Origin: Anarhynchus alexandrinus
Taxonomy: Eukaryota; Chordata; Aves; Charadriiformes; Charadriidae
DNA length: 64,000 nt
Reading direction: 5' to 3'
Assembly: GCA_008711295.1 (NCBI GenBank)
Contig: VUYV01000148.1
Span: forward strand, 1,528,384-1,592,383
The position numbers and the translations under genes are program-made. Positions 1-21,823 of the stretch are shown in pieces. The notes beneath the pieces are model-generated. The model did not search any database. It worked only from the letters and a program-made list of their open reading frames with translations, and was not told the origin of the DNA. The stretch's first letter is position 1. The number at the start of each line of letters is the position of its first letter.

Positions 1-3000
1 CCAAGAGAAGGGGAAAAGAGGGAAGGAGGCTTTCTTAAGAAGACAAAGCATAATGACAGATGTAAATCTGGCACTTAGGATTAAGACTTCTGGATAGAAG
101 CAGCCAGTTTTACTTAAGAATGACTTAGCTCTTTAGGATATTGCTCTGCAGGTTGCATTGGCATCTCCAGTGTCAGGGAACATCTACAATCAGGATTTAT
201 GTGCTTAATGGCATTGCTGCTTTCCAGACTGACAGCATACTTTGCATTGGTTACCTTTAGCATAGGAGTGTTTGCTCCAGCCCTTGTGCTTCCTTTAAAA
301 ATTCTGTACCCCAAGCCTGTAGCTACCACCTCTTTTCCTCTCAAAAAAACCCAAAAACAACTATGTGCCCAAGTTCTCTACATATCACCCTTTTAGTCAA
401 GAGTTGTTAGACACAAGCTGAGATAGCTGCACAGGCACCAGCTGTGTCTTTAACACACCCTGCAACATCCTTGAACTGCCAGGTTTGTTTATGCACCTTG
501 GGTCAGCACCCAAAATCTTTGCAGTAGACCAGAAAATTCCTGTTATAACAAGAAGGAACGGTGACAAACACTAACTATGTTGCTGTTTGTATTTCCACTT
601 CTAGCTAGGTCCCTGGCTCCTCCTGTGAAAGCAGACTCTCTCTACGAGAGGGGCTAAAGCTGGTCATTTCTGCATCAGTTGGATGGCTCAGATGCCCAAG
701 CACTCTAGCTTGGCACTAGGTGCAGGAAGGCAAGTCACAAACACTAGATTTCTAAGGCTTTATTGCCCAGTGTGGCCACAAAGCTGCTGAACTCCACAGC
801 AAGAGGTGGGCAACAGCACCTCACATTGCAATTCCTGCCACCCACCCCACTCTGCTACCTTGGCTTCTATCAGGTGTGACAACATTGCTGAGAGCAGACC
901 AGGCTGGTTCTGCGAGGATCTGCGGGGAAAGCCACGCTCTCAGACAGAGCAGCTAGAAGCAGGTCACAGCAGCCACTTCTGTCACCTCAACAGCAAAAGC
1001 ACTGCCAGGCTGGCTCTCCAGCCTATTTCCACTCAGGATCCAAAAGCAGAATGGAGCAGGCAGAAAGAGCTGCAAGGCGTTCTTGCTCTCCTGCAAAAGG
1101 AGGAACTCCTCATTTTTCTAAACAACCAGAAGTGAACAAGTTTTCATCACTGACTAACAATGGCCTGCAAACTGGAAATTACAGGGAGAAGCTTTGAAGT
1201 TGTAGGCTACAGAGAGTTCAGCTTATACCTGGTCAACAGGCAGAGACTCTGCTGCAGGCAGACAGATTTCCCTCCCACCTCCTTTTTCGGGTCACTTACT
1301 CCCCAAATTCACTTGGGCATCACTACCAGGTCAGCTTCAGAGGGCCCCAAAGCAGGACACTGGGTGCCTTCTAGGACTGAAAGCATAGCCAGCGTTTTAT
1401 CTGTTTAAAGATGCTGCTGAACAAAATGATTCGGAGAACATTAGACCGAGTCTGAGCAAGCAAATGCTGTCATCACATTCCCCTTCCACTGCTGAAAAAC
1501 AAATCCATCTTTCCCAGGAGTAGCATATAAGGCAAGCAATTCTGGCTTGTGTCACGGCAGGACCAGCGTGTTTACAACACAAGTATTCCTGTGCAGGAAC
1601 ACTCTCGGATCCATCTGGCTGTTTATCATCCCTCTGTCTCACTGCAGAGCTTCCTATGCAGTGCAGTCTCCAGGTCCTCAGATAACCCCAGCCAGGGAAC
1701 AGCAGCAATGATGTGCTGAGCCCGATGCCACTGGTGAACCCCGAGCAGACACACACACAGCAGAGGCAGAAAACGCTGCACTCCTCTGCAGCAAGGATCC
1801 CCACACCCACCCCCAGATCCCTGCATGCGGGAGAGCTGCCAACAGGCTGCTTTCAGGAGCTGCAGAAAGGAACCGGCAAAGGATCCAAAGGTCTGTTACC
1901 AGGCACAAAAGTCTCTCCTTGGAAGCAGTGGCCTAAATACACACCCCAGAAAAACAGCATCTGCAGAATACAATATCTGCAGGTCACAAAAAGGCTAGTC
2001 ACTGTCACCAGGCAGGGTATTTCATTTAATCTCAAATACCCCAAACCTAAAATAATCTCCAGAAATTACAACAGCTGCTCCTGCTGGGGAGCTCAGAGCA
2101 GGGCAGGAGCTCCACAAACACAGCTGCTTCTTGGCTCAAGCTGGTTTTCCCCAGAGATCACAAAAAGCCTTTTTCATACAGAAGACAAGCAACTCCCAAG
2201 TGGATCCTCCTGCTCTGAGGGCTACGGGAGACAGGGAGGAGGCCTGAAAGCAAGCAATCCTGTCTGGGAAAACCCAAGACTGCTTCTGCCTCAATGGGGA
2301 CAAAAGTCCTAGAAAGGCTAGAGATTTCCTAAAGTCCTATTCAGCACCAAACAAGCAGCCAGATTAAAAAAAATTGGACACAGAAGAGTTAGGGTCTTAT
2401 CCAACCCAATCAAAGCAGAAACTGCAAGCACTGAGCACTTGGGAGGAAAAGAAATCTGAGAATACCTTGAGGGACAGAGGGGAGGCAAGGGGAGAAGTAG
2501 TCCAGACCCAGGCAGAAAACCTCTCAGACAGCGAGTGCCAGCACTGGCAATGCCTGTGCAGGTCTCATCTGAAGACCAGCTACTAAAATAACACAATATT
2601 TACTAAGCCATTTTTCATGCTGTCTTTCTAGCAGCAAGCACTGGAAAAAAATGAACCAAAGAGAGAAAATAAAGAGACAAGCCACAGAGCAAGTGGGCTC
2701 TTTGTTTTTCTGCCACCAAAAAGATCTGGTCCTCATTCTGATCTTATCCCTGCAGGCCAGAAGGGACTCCTCCACTAACTCCTGCCCATTCTGGTATGAC
2801 AGCCACAATTCTGCAAGACCTACAATGACAGAAACTCTTCCACCTCCTGACCTAAAGGTCAGTAATATTCAATGCATTATTAACTTTATGCCCCATCTGA
2901 AAGATACTAACTTAATTTTGCTATACCATAACTGTTTTTTCCTGGAATCCTTTATTACAGGTATGCAGTCCTAAACCAATAAAATAATTTCCTCTTGCAG

Positions 3001-6000
3001 ATCATTTTCTCATCTGCCCTATAGTGAGTTTAAGACCTTCGATCATTTATAATTTTTTCAGCTTTTTCCTGGAGACAATCCATATACATAAGATACCACA
3101 GTAGTATTACCAAACCTAGTTCCCTTCCTTTGGCAAGGACTGTTTGAAAGAACTGTGGAAAAAGTCAAGGGATTGAGTACTAGCCTACGGGAGAATGGTA
3201 TTTTTGTTCAAGCTAAACTTTGTTTTCCCTATCGGGGGTATATTTGGAAGTTATACAGACACTAAAAAAATATGTTCTCCAGGAAAGCCTCAAACTGCCC
3301 TCTTTGTCCAAAGCATATGGAAATTCCTGTTCCCATTCTCCAACAAACAAAAGATCAGAGCCCTAAGTTTTCCTAGTATTTCTGAGCAGAGAAGATTCCC
3401 TACACAGAGATGCACCCCCGCTCTGATTAAAGGGAGCTGTTTGTAGCAGAAAATAAAGAGCAAAGCAGCTGTAATTCTTTGAAAGGAAAACAGGACAGAA
3501 AACAATCTATAAAAGGCTCTTTGTGGTAATTTATCACACATGTTTATTTCTTTGCATGAAATAGCTTCAGAGCAGAACCAGCGCCAGATTCCTGTGTTGC
3601 TGTCAGAGCCACCAACACAGATCTGTTTCCATTTCCAATCTTCACTTATATTGGCTAAGACTGAGTCACGAGGCAGAAATCTCCCCTCTGCATTTTAACA
3701 ACAGGCACAGTCTGACCTTGTTCCCAGAACTGGGAACAGCACCGCTCGCTCGCTCACTCCCCCTCCTCCCCAAGCCACAACGCAAGGCACCCAGGAACGG
3801 CAGCTTGCTTTGGCTCTGCAGCTTGCCATGTGCTTTCATGATACCCTGGGGACTTGTTACTGAAAAAAGGCTTTAAACCCAAGAGGCAAAGCTTCGTGGA
3901 GCGCTGTCCCAGGCTGTAATCCTTAGAGATCCCGTTTATCCCTTGCACAGGCACTGAGGATCCCTGTCTCCTGCCCTCCCATCAGATCACACCTTGCCCA
4001 CGCATGCAGGTGTCCCAGGAGGTTTCAACACCCAATGAAGCACCCCAAGCTGCAGCACCTGGGGAGCATCCCAACCCCACACACTGTGGGGGCTGCCTTC
4101 ATGGCCATCCTGCTACGAAGCAGCAACCATAACCTGCCCCGGGTGGCAGAGGACCAGCTCATGCACCAGTGGGTTTGTCCCATTTCCTGGAGCACTCCAG
4201 GTCACTTGCAGCTGGCAGAAGGCAGTCACCTAGCTTTGACTTGTGCCTGCACGTGCGCACTCGGCAGTCAGTGCCTGTGTCAGCCAGAACAAGCCTACTT
4301 GGCACCAGAAGTTAATTAGTGCTCACCGCCTCTGTGTAATGAACATCCTTAAAGAGGTCTTTAAGTCCGTCTTTTCAGCACTTACTTCAGCCTCTCCTGG
4401 GCACAATGCAGAGTGCAGTGTCTGCAAGCCACGTCTCCTGGAGCCTGCAAGCCATGGACCTGTCACCCCTGTGTCCCTCCCTTGGCACACTCCCTGTCTC
4501 CACGGCCAGAAGGGACAAGAGATCACCATGTCACCACAGAAGATGGCTCATGACACACCAGCTGTGAGCACCCCAGCTTGCAGGCAGAACCACACAGGGA
4601 CAAAACAGTAAGCTGCCAATGAGCAAAATACACCTGCTTTTAACAGTCACTACCACAGCTACGCTGCGATGCAGGTGAAGAAGTGCTTCCCTCCCACTTT
4701 AGACTATTTTTAATCACATTCACATGCCTCAGGTACCAAAATGCCTCTGTGCAGCTCTGCAGGGAGGCACAAGCAGCTACATCTGAATCTGGATTTGAGA
4801 AGTCAGGCCTGAAGTCACCTCAGCTCTTTACAAAACACACTGCTGTCTGGAGGGGATGGGCTCCACCTGAGGTCTCCCTGTGTGAACTCACAGCATTGCT
4901 ACTCCCTTCAGACCTCCTCAAGGCTTGGATCTCTTCTTGGAACATTTGACCTTTTTCCTGCCTCTGTACTTCCTTAGTGCTGTGTAACTGGCTCACTAAT
5001 GAGGGCGCTAATAAGTGGCTTTGCTTACTTCTGGTGCTAAAAGCTGTAGTACAGCACAGCCAATATACTTCTGCCCTACCCTTGCCCTTCCTTCTATCAT
5101 CACCAGTGGCTCTAAAATAATCTGTGACCCCTTAATAACCACCCAGAGAGACAATAACCAACGCTGGCAGCAGCAGGGTAGGAATCCTCTCCTCTCCCAC
5201 AGCAGTACTGATGTGCTTCTCTTTTCCTTGCTTTTATTTGAAGCGTGGCAGGATGACATTTGCCCCATAGTTCTTTGGGACAACAGCCAAGGCTTCCAGT
5301 GAAGAACATTACATACGAAGGAAAGACTGACATCTGCACAGAGTTTTGAAAGCTTTGAATATATGAAAGCAATAGCGGCAGCAACATCACAGTACACACA
5401 GTGATCTGTAAACCCAGCCTCTGCCAAATTTAGGTCTCAGGAGTTCAGCCAGTGTCTGAGCCTTGTGTTAAATTAGAGGTAACCTTAACAGAAAGTTTTA
5501 CTTCAACAGCAAGTTTAAGGTAATGCAGTCCAAATCTGAAAGTTTTCAGCCACAGCTCAAGAAACATTAGCGCTTCCTACACTGTTTTCTGGGAGACCTT
5601 CCACCCAGCCCTGCTTCAGCCCCGCTGAAAAGGATCAGGGTAATGAGGTAGAAAATAAAGCAGCTACTCAAAGTACAATACTGCTTCAGTCTCCAGACAA
5701 AAAGAACCCCAAAATGTAGAGATCCAGCAGACAGTTGTTGACCAGAGCTTGCAGTACAATCCATGGGCTAAACAGATCTAAGTGTGCTGCGCAGAAGGAG
5801 CTGAGTGCATTCAACAATATAGCATTTCTAAGGAAACCTGGAAGGGACTCTCAACCTTACAAGAGCAAAAGCTTTTGTGCTCAAGAACAACCATTTTCCT
5901 GGGCTGAGATGCAAACTGTGCTTGCAGAAAGCTGGTCATACCCAGCTGCAAGGGTTTGTGCCCTGCTGATTCTTCCTGCAGTACATCAATGCTAAATCCA

Positions 6001-6356
6001 GATCAAACACTTGTCCCACCTGTGCCAGGTAGCTGAGCACTGCATGTACAGGTATATGACAATTTGGGTCCTAGACAAAAACACTTCCTCCCCCACCTCC
6101 GACACCTTCACCTGAGATACAAGGGGCAGGTTAAAAAGAAAAAGAGAAAAGAAAAAAAGGACTAGGGGAAAAAAAGCCTTAGAATAACCACCTAGTACTC
6201 AGCCTTTCAGGTAAAAGAGTGAGTGACCCTTTGTACCAAACACAAACACATGCTATTCAAGCCACGGGCAAAAGATCCACTTTATTCTTCCCTGCTAGCC
6301 CCGCTCACAGCCATAGTAAGGACTAAAATACAGCCAGGTAATAACTCTTCACTTAC
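1..6356 (-). other. SLC43A2 intron downstream of the fourth coding exon (partial)
   Basis: This stretch follows the donor after the FTSLT exon. None of the expected downstream LAT4 exons (the LPNLFG / GSYASS segment) could be found, so the whole 6.36 kb is intron running off the left edge. It holds ordinary AT-balanced unique sequence with short A-rich runs, for example at 6140-6175. I recognise no repeat family, RNA gene or plausible ORF here. Confidence 0.75.
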
Positions 6357-16026
<9,670 letters not shown>

Positions 16027-17361
16027 CTGCAGGGACCAGAGCAACATGCAGTGAGTCCACAGTACCAGCAAATGCTGCTCAAAGAGTGCAAAAAAAGCAT
16101 GGTTTAAGAAGAGAGCTCTCTACTGGAACACAAGCAAACCTGCCTGCTGAATGCAAGGCACTCAGGTGTAAAACTTGTTTTTGCAGGTACCAGCTTGCCA
16201 AGTTACCTGGAGGGATGGGGGAACACAGGTGCCCTTGGAGCAGCCCCTCCAGTGCACACACCATGCGACTGAGGAACATTCAAGGACTCCGTTCCACTTC
16301 CCGAGCAACAGGTATGAAAATGCAGCAAATATCAACTGCCCGGAGCCCACTCACCCATCACCTGTATGGGGCAGGCAGCCCATCTGTAAGGCAGCGAGGA
16401 AACACGTGCCAGAGCAGGGGGGGCTTCAGCCAGCACCCTGATCTCCCAGCTGCTTGCAGGCAGAGGCTGGGGCCACCGAGGCAGCCCTAAATGGTGGCTT
16501 TAGTAACCCACCAGGTCTGCTCTGCTCATGCAGGAGCATAGATCTGCTCTGGAAGGTGAGCACAGGTGCTATACGTGCCATAGGTCCCATATATGCAGTT
16601 TGTACCACAGATGGCTCATCAAGGAGCACTTTTTGCTGACTGCCAGACCACCCAGCTGGGAGACAAGGTGGGCCACATCCTGCCCTGTCCTGGCTGTGCA
16701 GACAGGCAGGTGCACTGGCCAGAACAGCCTATGGAACATGCTGCTCCACCTCCGCACACGGGCATCCCCAGGCTGCCCCACAGATGCTGTGGCCACATTA
16801 ACTGTCTCCATCTCCACCTGTCCCAGTCCCTAGGGGCCATGAGAGCAAGCGGCAGATTTGGGAGCAGAGCTGGCTGACCAAAGGGGGGTGCTCCAGGGAG
16901 CCCTAAGGTGCACAGCACTGGGGCCAACCCCGGGTCATAAGGCAGGTGGCCATCTTAGACAAGCAGAGCCTTTTCCCAGCCCAGAGCACGCCCCAGTCAG
17001 GCACTATGGGGAAACAATCTGGCTGCACACAGCCCAAGACAGTTTCTCAGCGGTTCCCACAGGGCAGAGGCCCCAAGCCCTGGGTTGCTCTGGGGTGTGG
17101 GGGGGTGTAAGGGTGCCAGGAGGACAGGGCCACCCTCCAGCCACAGAAGCTGGTGCAGAGACCCCAGCCCCAGGAGGCCAGCCTGCAGCCGCGCCCCCAC
17201 CCCACACCGCATCTCCTCCACCTTCCTCTTCCTCATCCCTCCACCCGCACGCCCCCTCCCCAGCCCCACACGCCCTCCCTCGGCGCAGGGACCCTCTCTG
17301 TGACGAGAGGCTCAGCCTGCTCTCCACCCACCCCCCCCCTCTTCCCCCGCCACCCCCCCCT

Positions 17362-17390
17362 CCCCCCCCCCCCCCCCCCCCCCCCCCCCC
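17362..17390. repeat. Poly-C (poly-G on minus) homopolymer abutting the assembly gap
   Basis: An uninterrupted run of 29 C follows a C-rich stretch from about 17320 and runs straight into the N gap. C continues for seven bases after the gap. On the minus strand this is a long G-run able to form G-quadruplexes. The length next to the gap may be a sequencing or assembly artefact. Confidence 0.9.
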
Positions 17391-17766
17391 NNNNNNNNNN
17401 NNNNNNNNNNNNNNNNNNNNNNNNNNNNNNNNNNNNNNNNNNNNNNNNNNNNNNNNNNNNNNNNNNNNNNNNNNNNNNNNNNNNNNNNNNNNNNNNNNNN
17501 NNNNNNNNNNNNNNNNNNNNNNNNNNNNNNNNNNNNNNNNNNNNNNNNNNNNNNNNNNNNNNNNNNNNNNNNNNNNNNNNNNNNNNNNNNNNNNNNNNNN
17601 NNNNNNNNNNNNNNNNNNNNNNNNNNNNNNNNNNNNNNNNNNNNNNNNNNNNNNNNNNNNNNNNNNNNNNNNNNNNNNNNNNNNNNNNNNNNNNNNNNNN
17701 NNNNNNNNNNNNNNNNNNNNNNNNNNNNNNNNNNNNNNNNNNNNNNNNNNNNNNNNNNNNNNNNNN
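17391..17766. other. Assembly gap of 376 N
   Basis: This is an uncalled run inside the SLC43A2 CpG island, flanked on both sides by C homopolymer. Reading frames that cross it are meaningless. Confidence 1.
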
Positions 17767-18399
17767 CCCCCCCGATACCCGCCGCAGGGGGGTCTCTCGG
17801 CCGGGACGGGCATCCGCACCCGGACACAACACCCGTTGTTTCGGCGGCCGGAGCCCGCTCCAGGGCTGGGCAAACCGGGACGGCTGGGGGGTGTGTGTGT
17901 TGGGGGGGGGGAACCCTCCGCGGGAACCGTGAAACACACAAGCACCACCCCGCCCCCTCCCCGCACCGGCGGGGACAGCGACACCCGAGCGGCGATGGGA
18001 CTCGCCCGCCTTCCAGGGGAAAAAAGGGAGGAAAACGGGACGCCGGTGATGCCGGGCGCTCCACCTCCCGGCGCGGCGCCGTCCGGCAGCTGCAGCGGGA
18101 AATTCCCTGCGGCTTTCGGTGCCGGTTGCTGCCGGTCTCCGCCGGCCCTGGGAAAGCCGCACCGCGCTCGCCACGGAACGGCTTTTACCGGTACAGCCCC
18201 AACCCAGCATTTCGGTAACGGGACCCGCGTTCTTTCTCATCCGCTGCCGTGACGGGCACCGGATCCGTCCTGAGAAGCCCACCCCTCCCGCTCCCCCACC
18301 GGAGGAGGGAGCGGAGAAGGTATCCCCGTTAAAAGGCTCTTTTGGGAGCAGGCACCCAGCACCCGGCCCAGGGGAACCAGCCCTGGAGACACCCCAGCC

Positions 18400-21300
18400 C
18401 ACTAGCACAGTCCACTGATGGACGAAATAAAAGTTGAAATCACTGCAAGCCACAAGAGTGGCTTTGCATGTGAGCTCACCAGAGCTCTGCCCTCTTTTCA
18501 TATTAAATTATTTTTCAGAGCATTCCTCTGCAGGATTTCTAGTCCTGCCATAAACCCATCAGCGAGGTCCTGGGCCGAAGAAGGTGGCCATATACCCCTG
18601 GAAATCGTAAGTGGGGATTTTTTGTCAGCCAAAGGAGGTGAAAACAGTGCTTGTGGCAGGTAAACATCTCTGAGTGGCTCAGCAGAAGCTGAGGGCCTGG
18701 ACAGACAGACGTGCACCCACCACTGCATCCCTGAGAAAGGGGCAGGCTGCGGCGGGGGAGAAGAGGAAACTCCTTGGCTGCAGGATAAGGGTCAAACGTT
18801 GCAACAGCTGGAAAGTGGATTTAAGCCAAAGCAAAGAAACAAACAAACAAACAAGCCCAAAGAATACAAGCCAGGCTGTATCGGCGCTGTGGTTTTAGCA
18901 GAGGTAGAGGAAGGCTGAGACAGCACGAGGCCCCGAGAGACCTCAGCACCCAGACCTGGTCACTATGTCCAAGAAACACAAACTGCCACAGGAAGGAACA
19001 CGAGGAGGGCTCGGAGGCTGTTTGGGGACACAGGAACCCTTTGCTACAGCGAAAGCATGGGAGAGCTCGGTTTTCCTATCCTAGAAGGAGAAAAGAAGCT
19101 ATCAGGTGATCCACTGCCATCTATAAATACACCCAGAGACTGAGTAAACATGATGGAGAGAAAAAAACTAAAGTGAAGCTGAAGAACAGCACTGGCACAA
19201 AGACACATTTATAGAAACTGGCCAGAAATTAGTTTAGGCTGGAAGGGAGGTGACATCTCCCGCCTAGCTGCACAGGGAGGTCCTCAGCAGGCTCGCATGG
19301 AGCCACTGGGGTAAATGATGTGGTCCTCTTCAAAGGCAGAGCTTGGACAGTTTGGGAAAGATGACAAGGCTGTGGCAACAGAGGACAGGCCCCTGTGGCC
19401 ATGGGGAATGGCTCGAGCCTCTGTTCCTACCTCCAGGAGGTCAAGACCTGCCCCAGCAGAGAGCATGGACGCCTCTTTGCTTACAGACAGGACCTGCACA
19501 CTGGAACTGCGTCCCACCGGCTGGCTTCAAACCACTGCAGCGGGATTTGGAAAGTCAGAAATCCAGCACGGGAAGACATTAACCCCTCCCTCACCCACCA
19601 GCTCTGGCTCGCAGACCTCCCGCATCCAGAATTAAAACCACGGCAAAGCCGGACAGAAACATCCCTGACAAGAAGACGCCAGCGCAACCACGCTGCAGGC
19701 GTGTGTATGGGCAGCCACGCGCTGAAAATCCACTGCTTGTTTTCCTCGCACCGCTCTGACAGGGCGAAGATGCTTCATCTTCAAGCAGGGAAAACGTCCT
19801 GCCTTGCAGCTCAGCCCGTGAACATGACAGGTTCTCGCAGCAGCAGCAGCGTTTTCTCAAAGCTGGGTGCTTGTTTCAGTGTCGGGGAAGGCTGTCGGGT
19901 TGTTGTCAGCTATTTACATGCCGTTCCCAGGGCGAACCAGCTCACGTGACGTTCACTTCTGGCACAACGCTGCCTCGGCTCACAGGCTGAAAATAACCAA
20001 CCGATTAGAGAAAAATGGCTGCTTATAAATAAAATGTGGGGCTGTCCCTGCCACTATAATAAAAGAGCATCAAAACAAAAAGTAGCCTGTGCAGAACAGA
20101 GGTCTGGCCAGGTTGCTGCTCACATCTTGCCAGGATGAGCATTTTTATTTGGATAGCAGAATATTTGATGTTATAATCATGGCAGTGGGTGATAGCACTG
20201 CAGGAAGGAGTGCTGCATGCTGTCTGCGAAACTGGAAGCCTCACCCACGTGGGACTTCAGTGCCTTCACTGCTGAGAAGCACCCGCAAAAACCAAAAGGG
20301 AAAAAGCAAAACCCATGTTGATTTCTGAAACACCCTGAACCCTAAATCCCGAATCAGCAGTGCCAGACCAGAAGGATTCACACGGAGCTCTGCATGAGAT
20401 GCAGCCTGCAATGTAGGTGCTCTGGATGCTCACAGCGCACTCACATTCCTGTTGCCCTCCGGTCTCTGGCACTGCTGTGGGCTCAACTCTGTAAGCGAGA
20501 GTTCAAAATTACTTCAACAGAACAAGAAAATGAAAAAAAACCCTGAAAGCCTAAGGCTGCGGACAAGTTTCCACACTTTGGAGAATATTTCTCACCACGT
20601 CTTTGATTCGGAAGGCGGCTGGGAAACCCAGCTCCTGAAGGGCTTTGGTAACATTTAATTTTCATTCAGAGGCCATGTGGAATTACAGAAAAATATACAA
20701 GAAACTTCTACCACTTAGATACATCTAAAACCAGTTCACGCTGCAAATCCTCTTTGGCATCGTCTGCCTTGCATGGGCGGCAGAGACCTTGTCCCCATCT
20801 TGCCCGCGCTGCCCGGGGGCAGCCCGAGGTCCTTTGGCTGCGCTGGTGATGCTGCAGCACCTTCATTGCATCTCAGCCACCCGTAGCGATGCATTGCTGC
20901 AGCAGGAACGAGGCGTGGAAGATGGCAGGATCTTCGGGCACCCACGGAAATGCCATTTTCCATGTAGCTTTCCTCCTTATCAGGGCCAACACAGTGCCGG
21001 GTGCACAGGTTGATGGTCATAGCCCAGCTGCCACGTTTACTCTTGCACAATTGCACCTTGGTATCACGTGGAGTTTAAAAGGCCGTCGATAAATGCCGTG
21101 CTGTGCCACGAGCCTTTCCATGTGCTGTGCATGTACATAGAAACGAAGGCAGCTACAGCCTGCCACAAAAGCCAGAGCCACACAGATAAACCCCTGCAGA
21201 CCCAGATACCCTCTGAGTTAAGCAGCTAAAATTAATTTTCGCTGAAGCTGCTTGTGACAGCCCATCATCTCTCCCCAGCCCAGCTCCACAAAATAATCCC

Positions 21301-21823
21301 CTCCAGCAAGAAGCACCTTTACAGCAAGAGGCTCCGAGCAGCATTAGCGGAGCTGGGGCAGGGAAAGGTGAAAGCCGATGGGGTGAAACTGTTTTTTTTT
21401 TTTCCTGTGCGTTTCCCAGCTGAGCCCCCAGCAGCTGTGCTTCCTTACCAGTAGGACGCGTATCCCCGAGCCCAGTGCCGACAAGGACCAGAAGGTGCCA
21501 CCACTGTGTCCAGAGCACCGCTGTCCCTCTGGGCTGCAGCAGACGCAAAATGGGACACATAGGGCAGGAGGAGGACAGAAAACAGCCCTGAAGCACGGCA
21601 GCCCCCTAGGGCTGCCACTGCTGCAGCTCTCAGCATCACCCGTCCTGCCGGCTGTGCCGGCCATCAAGGGTCCATGCCAGCAAAATGGCACGGAGGAAAG
21701 GGGGTGAACGGGAAGGCTTGATGCAAGTCCAGTTCACAGCTCAGAGGGGGACCTTGGTTCCCCCCATGCTGGGCTTGGAGGGGCCTCCTGGGCTCCTGCT
21801 GCCCCAGCCCAGGCCATAGTGGC
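18400..21823. other. Intergenic spacer between SCARF1 3' end and SLC43A2 promoter
   Basis: No coding exon is recognisable. The right part should hold the SCARF1 3' UTR. On the minus strand, candidate poly(A) signals are an ATTAAA at 20654-20659 and an AATAAA at 20143-20148; neither is proven. An E-box/CLEAR-like motif lies at 19942-19950. The rest is unique sequence. Confidence 0.6.
19942..19950. promoter_or_regulatory. TCACGTGAC E-box (CLEAR / M-box type)
   Basis: The nine bases TCACGTGAC match the palindromic core bound by MiT/TFE factors (TFEB, MITF; consensus GTCACGTGAC) except for the first base. They overlap a CRE-like TGACG half site. The site lies about 1.5 kb upstream of the SLC43A2 island. 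Function is inference from the motif alone. Confidence 0.3.

Larger units (their letters stand above)
16900..18400 (-). promoter_or_regulatory. SLC43A2: CpG-island promoter region of SLC43A2, with embedded gap
   Basis: GC content rises sharply from about 17.1 kb. The sequence right of the gap (17767-18330) is dense in CG dinucleotides, as in a vertebrate CpG island. It lies 1-2 kb upstream of the exon with the SLC43A2 start codon. That exon begins with an acceptor, so a noncoding first exon and start site are expected here. The exact start site cannot be seen and may lie inside the N run. The assignment to SLC43A2 is positional inference. Confidence 0.6.

Noticed and set aside
16858..18252. 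464-codon plus-strand frame spanning the CpG island
   Set aside because: It consists of proline from poly-C, 376 unknown bases and GC-rich promoter sequence. The frame is open only because of composition and N.
17004..18501. Long minus-strand frames of poly-glycine through the gap
   Set aside because: Same artefact: G homopolymer plus N translated as X. No homology or splice support.
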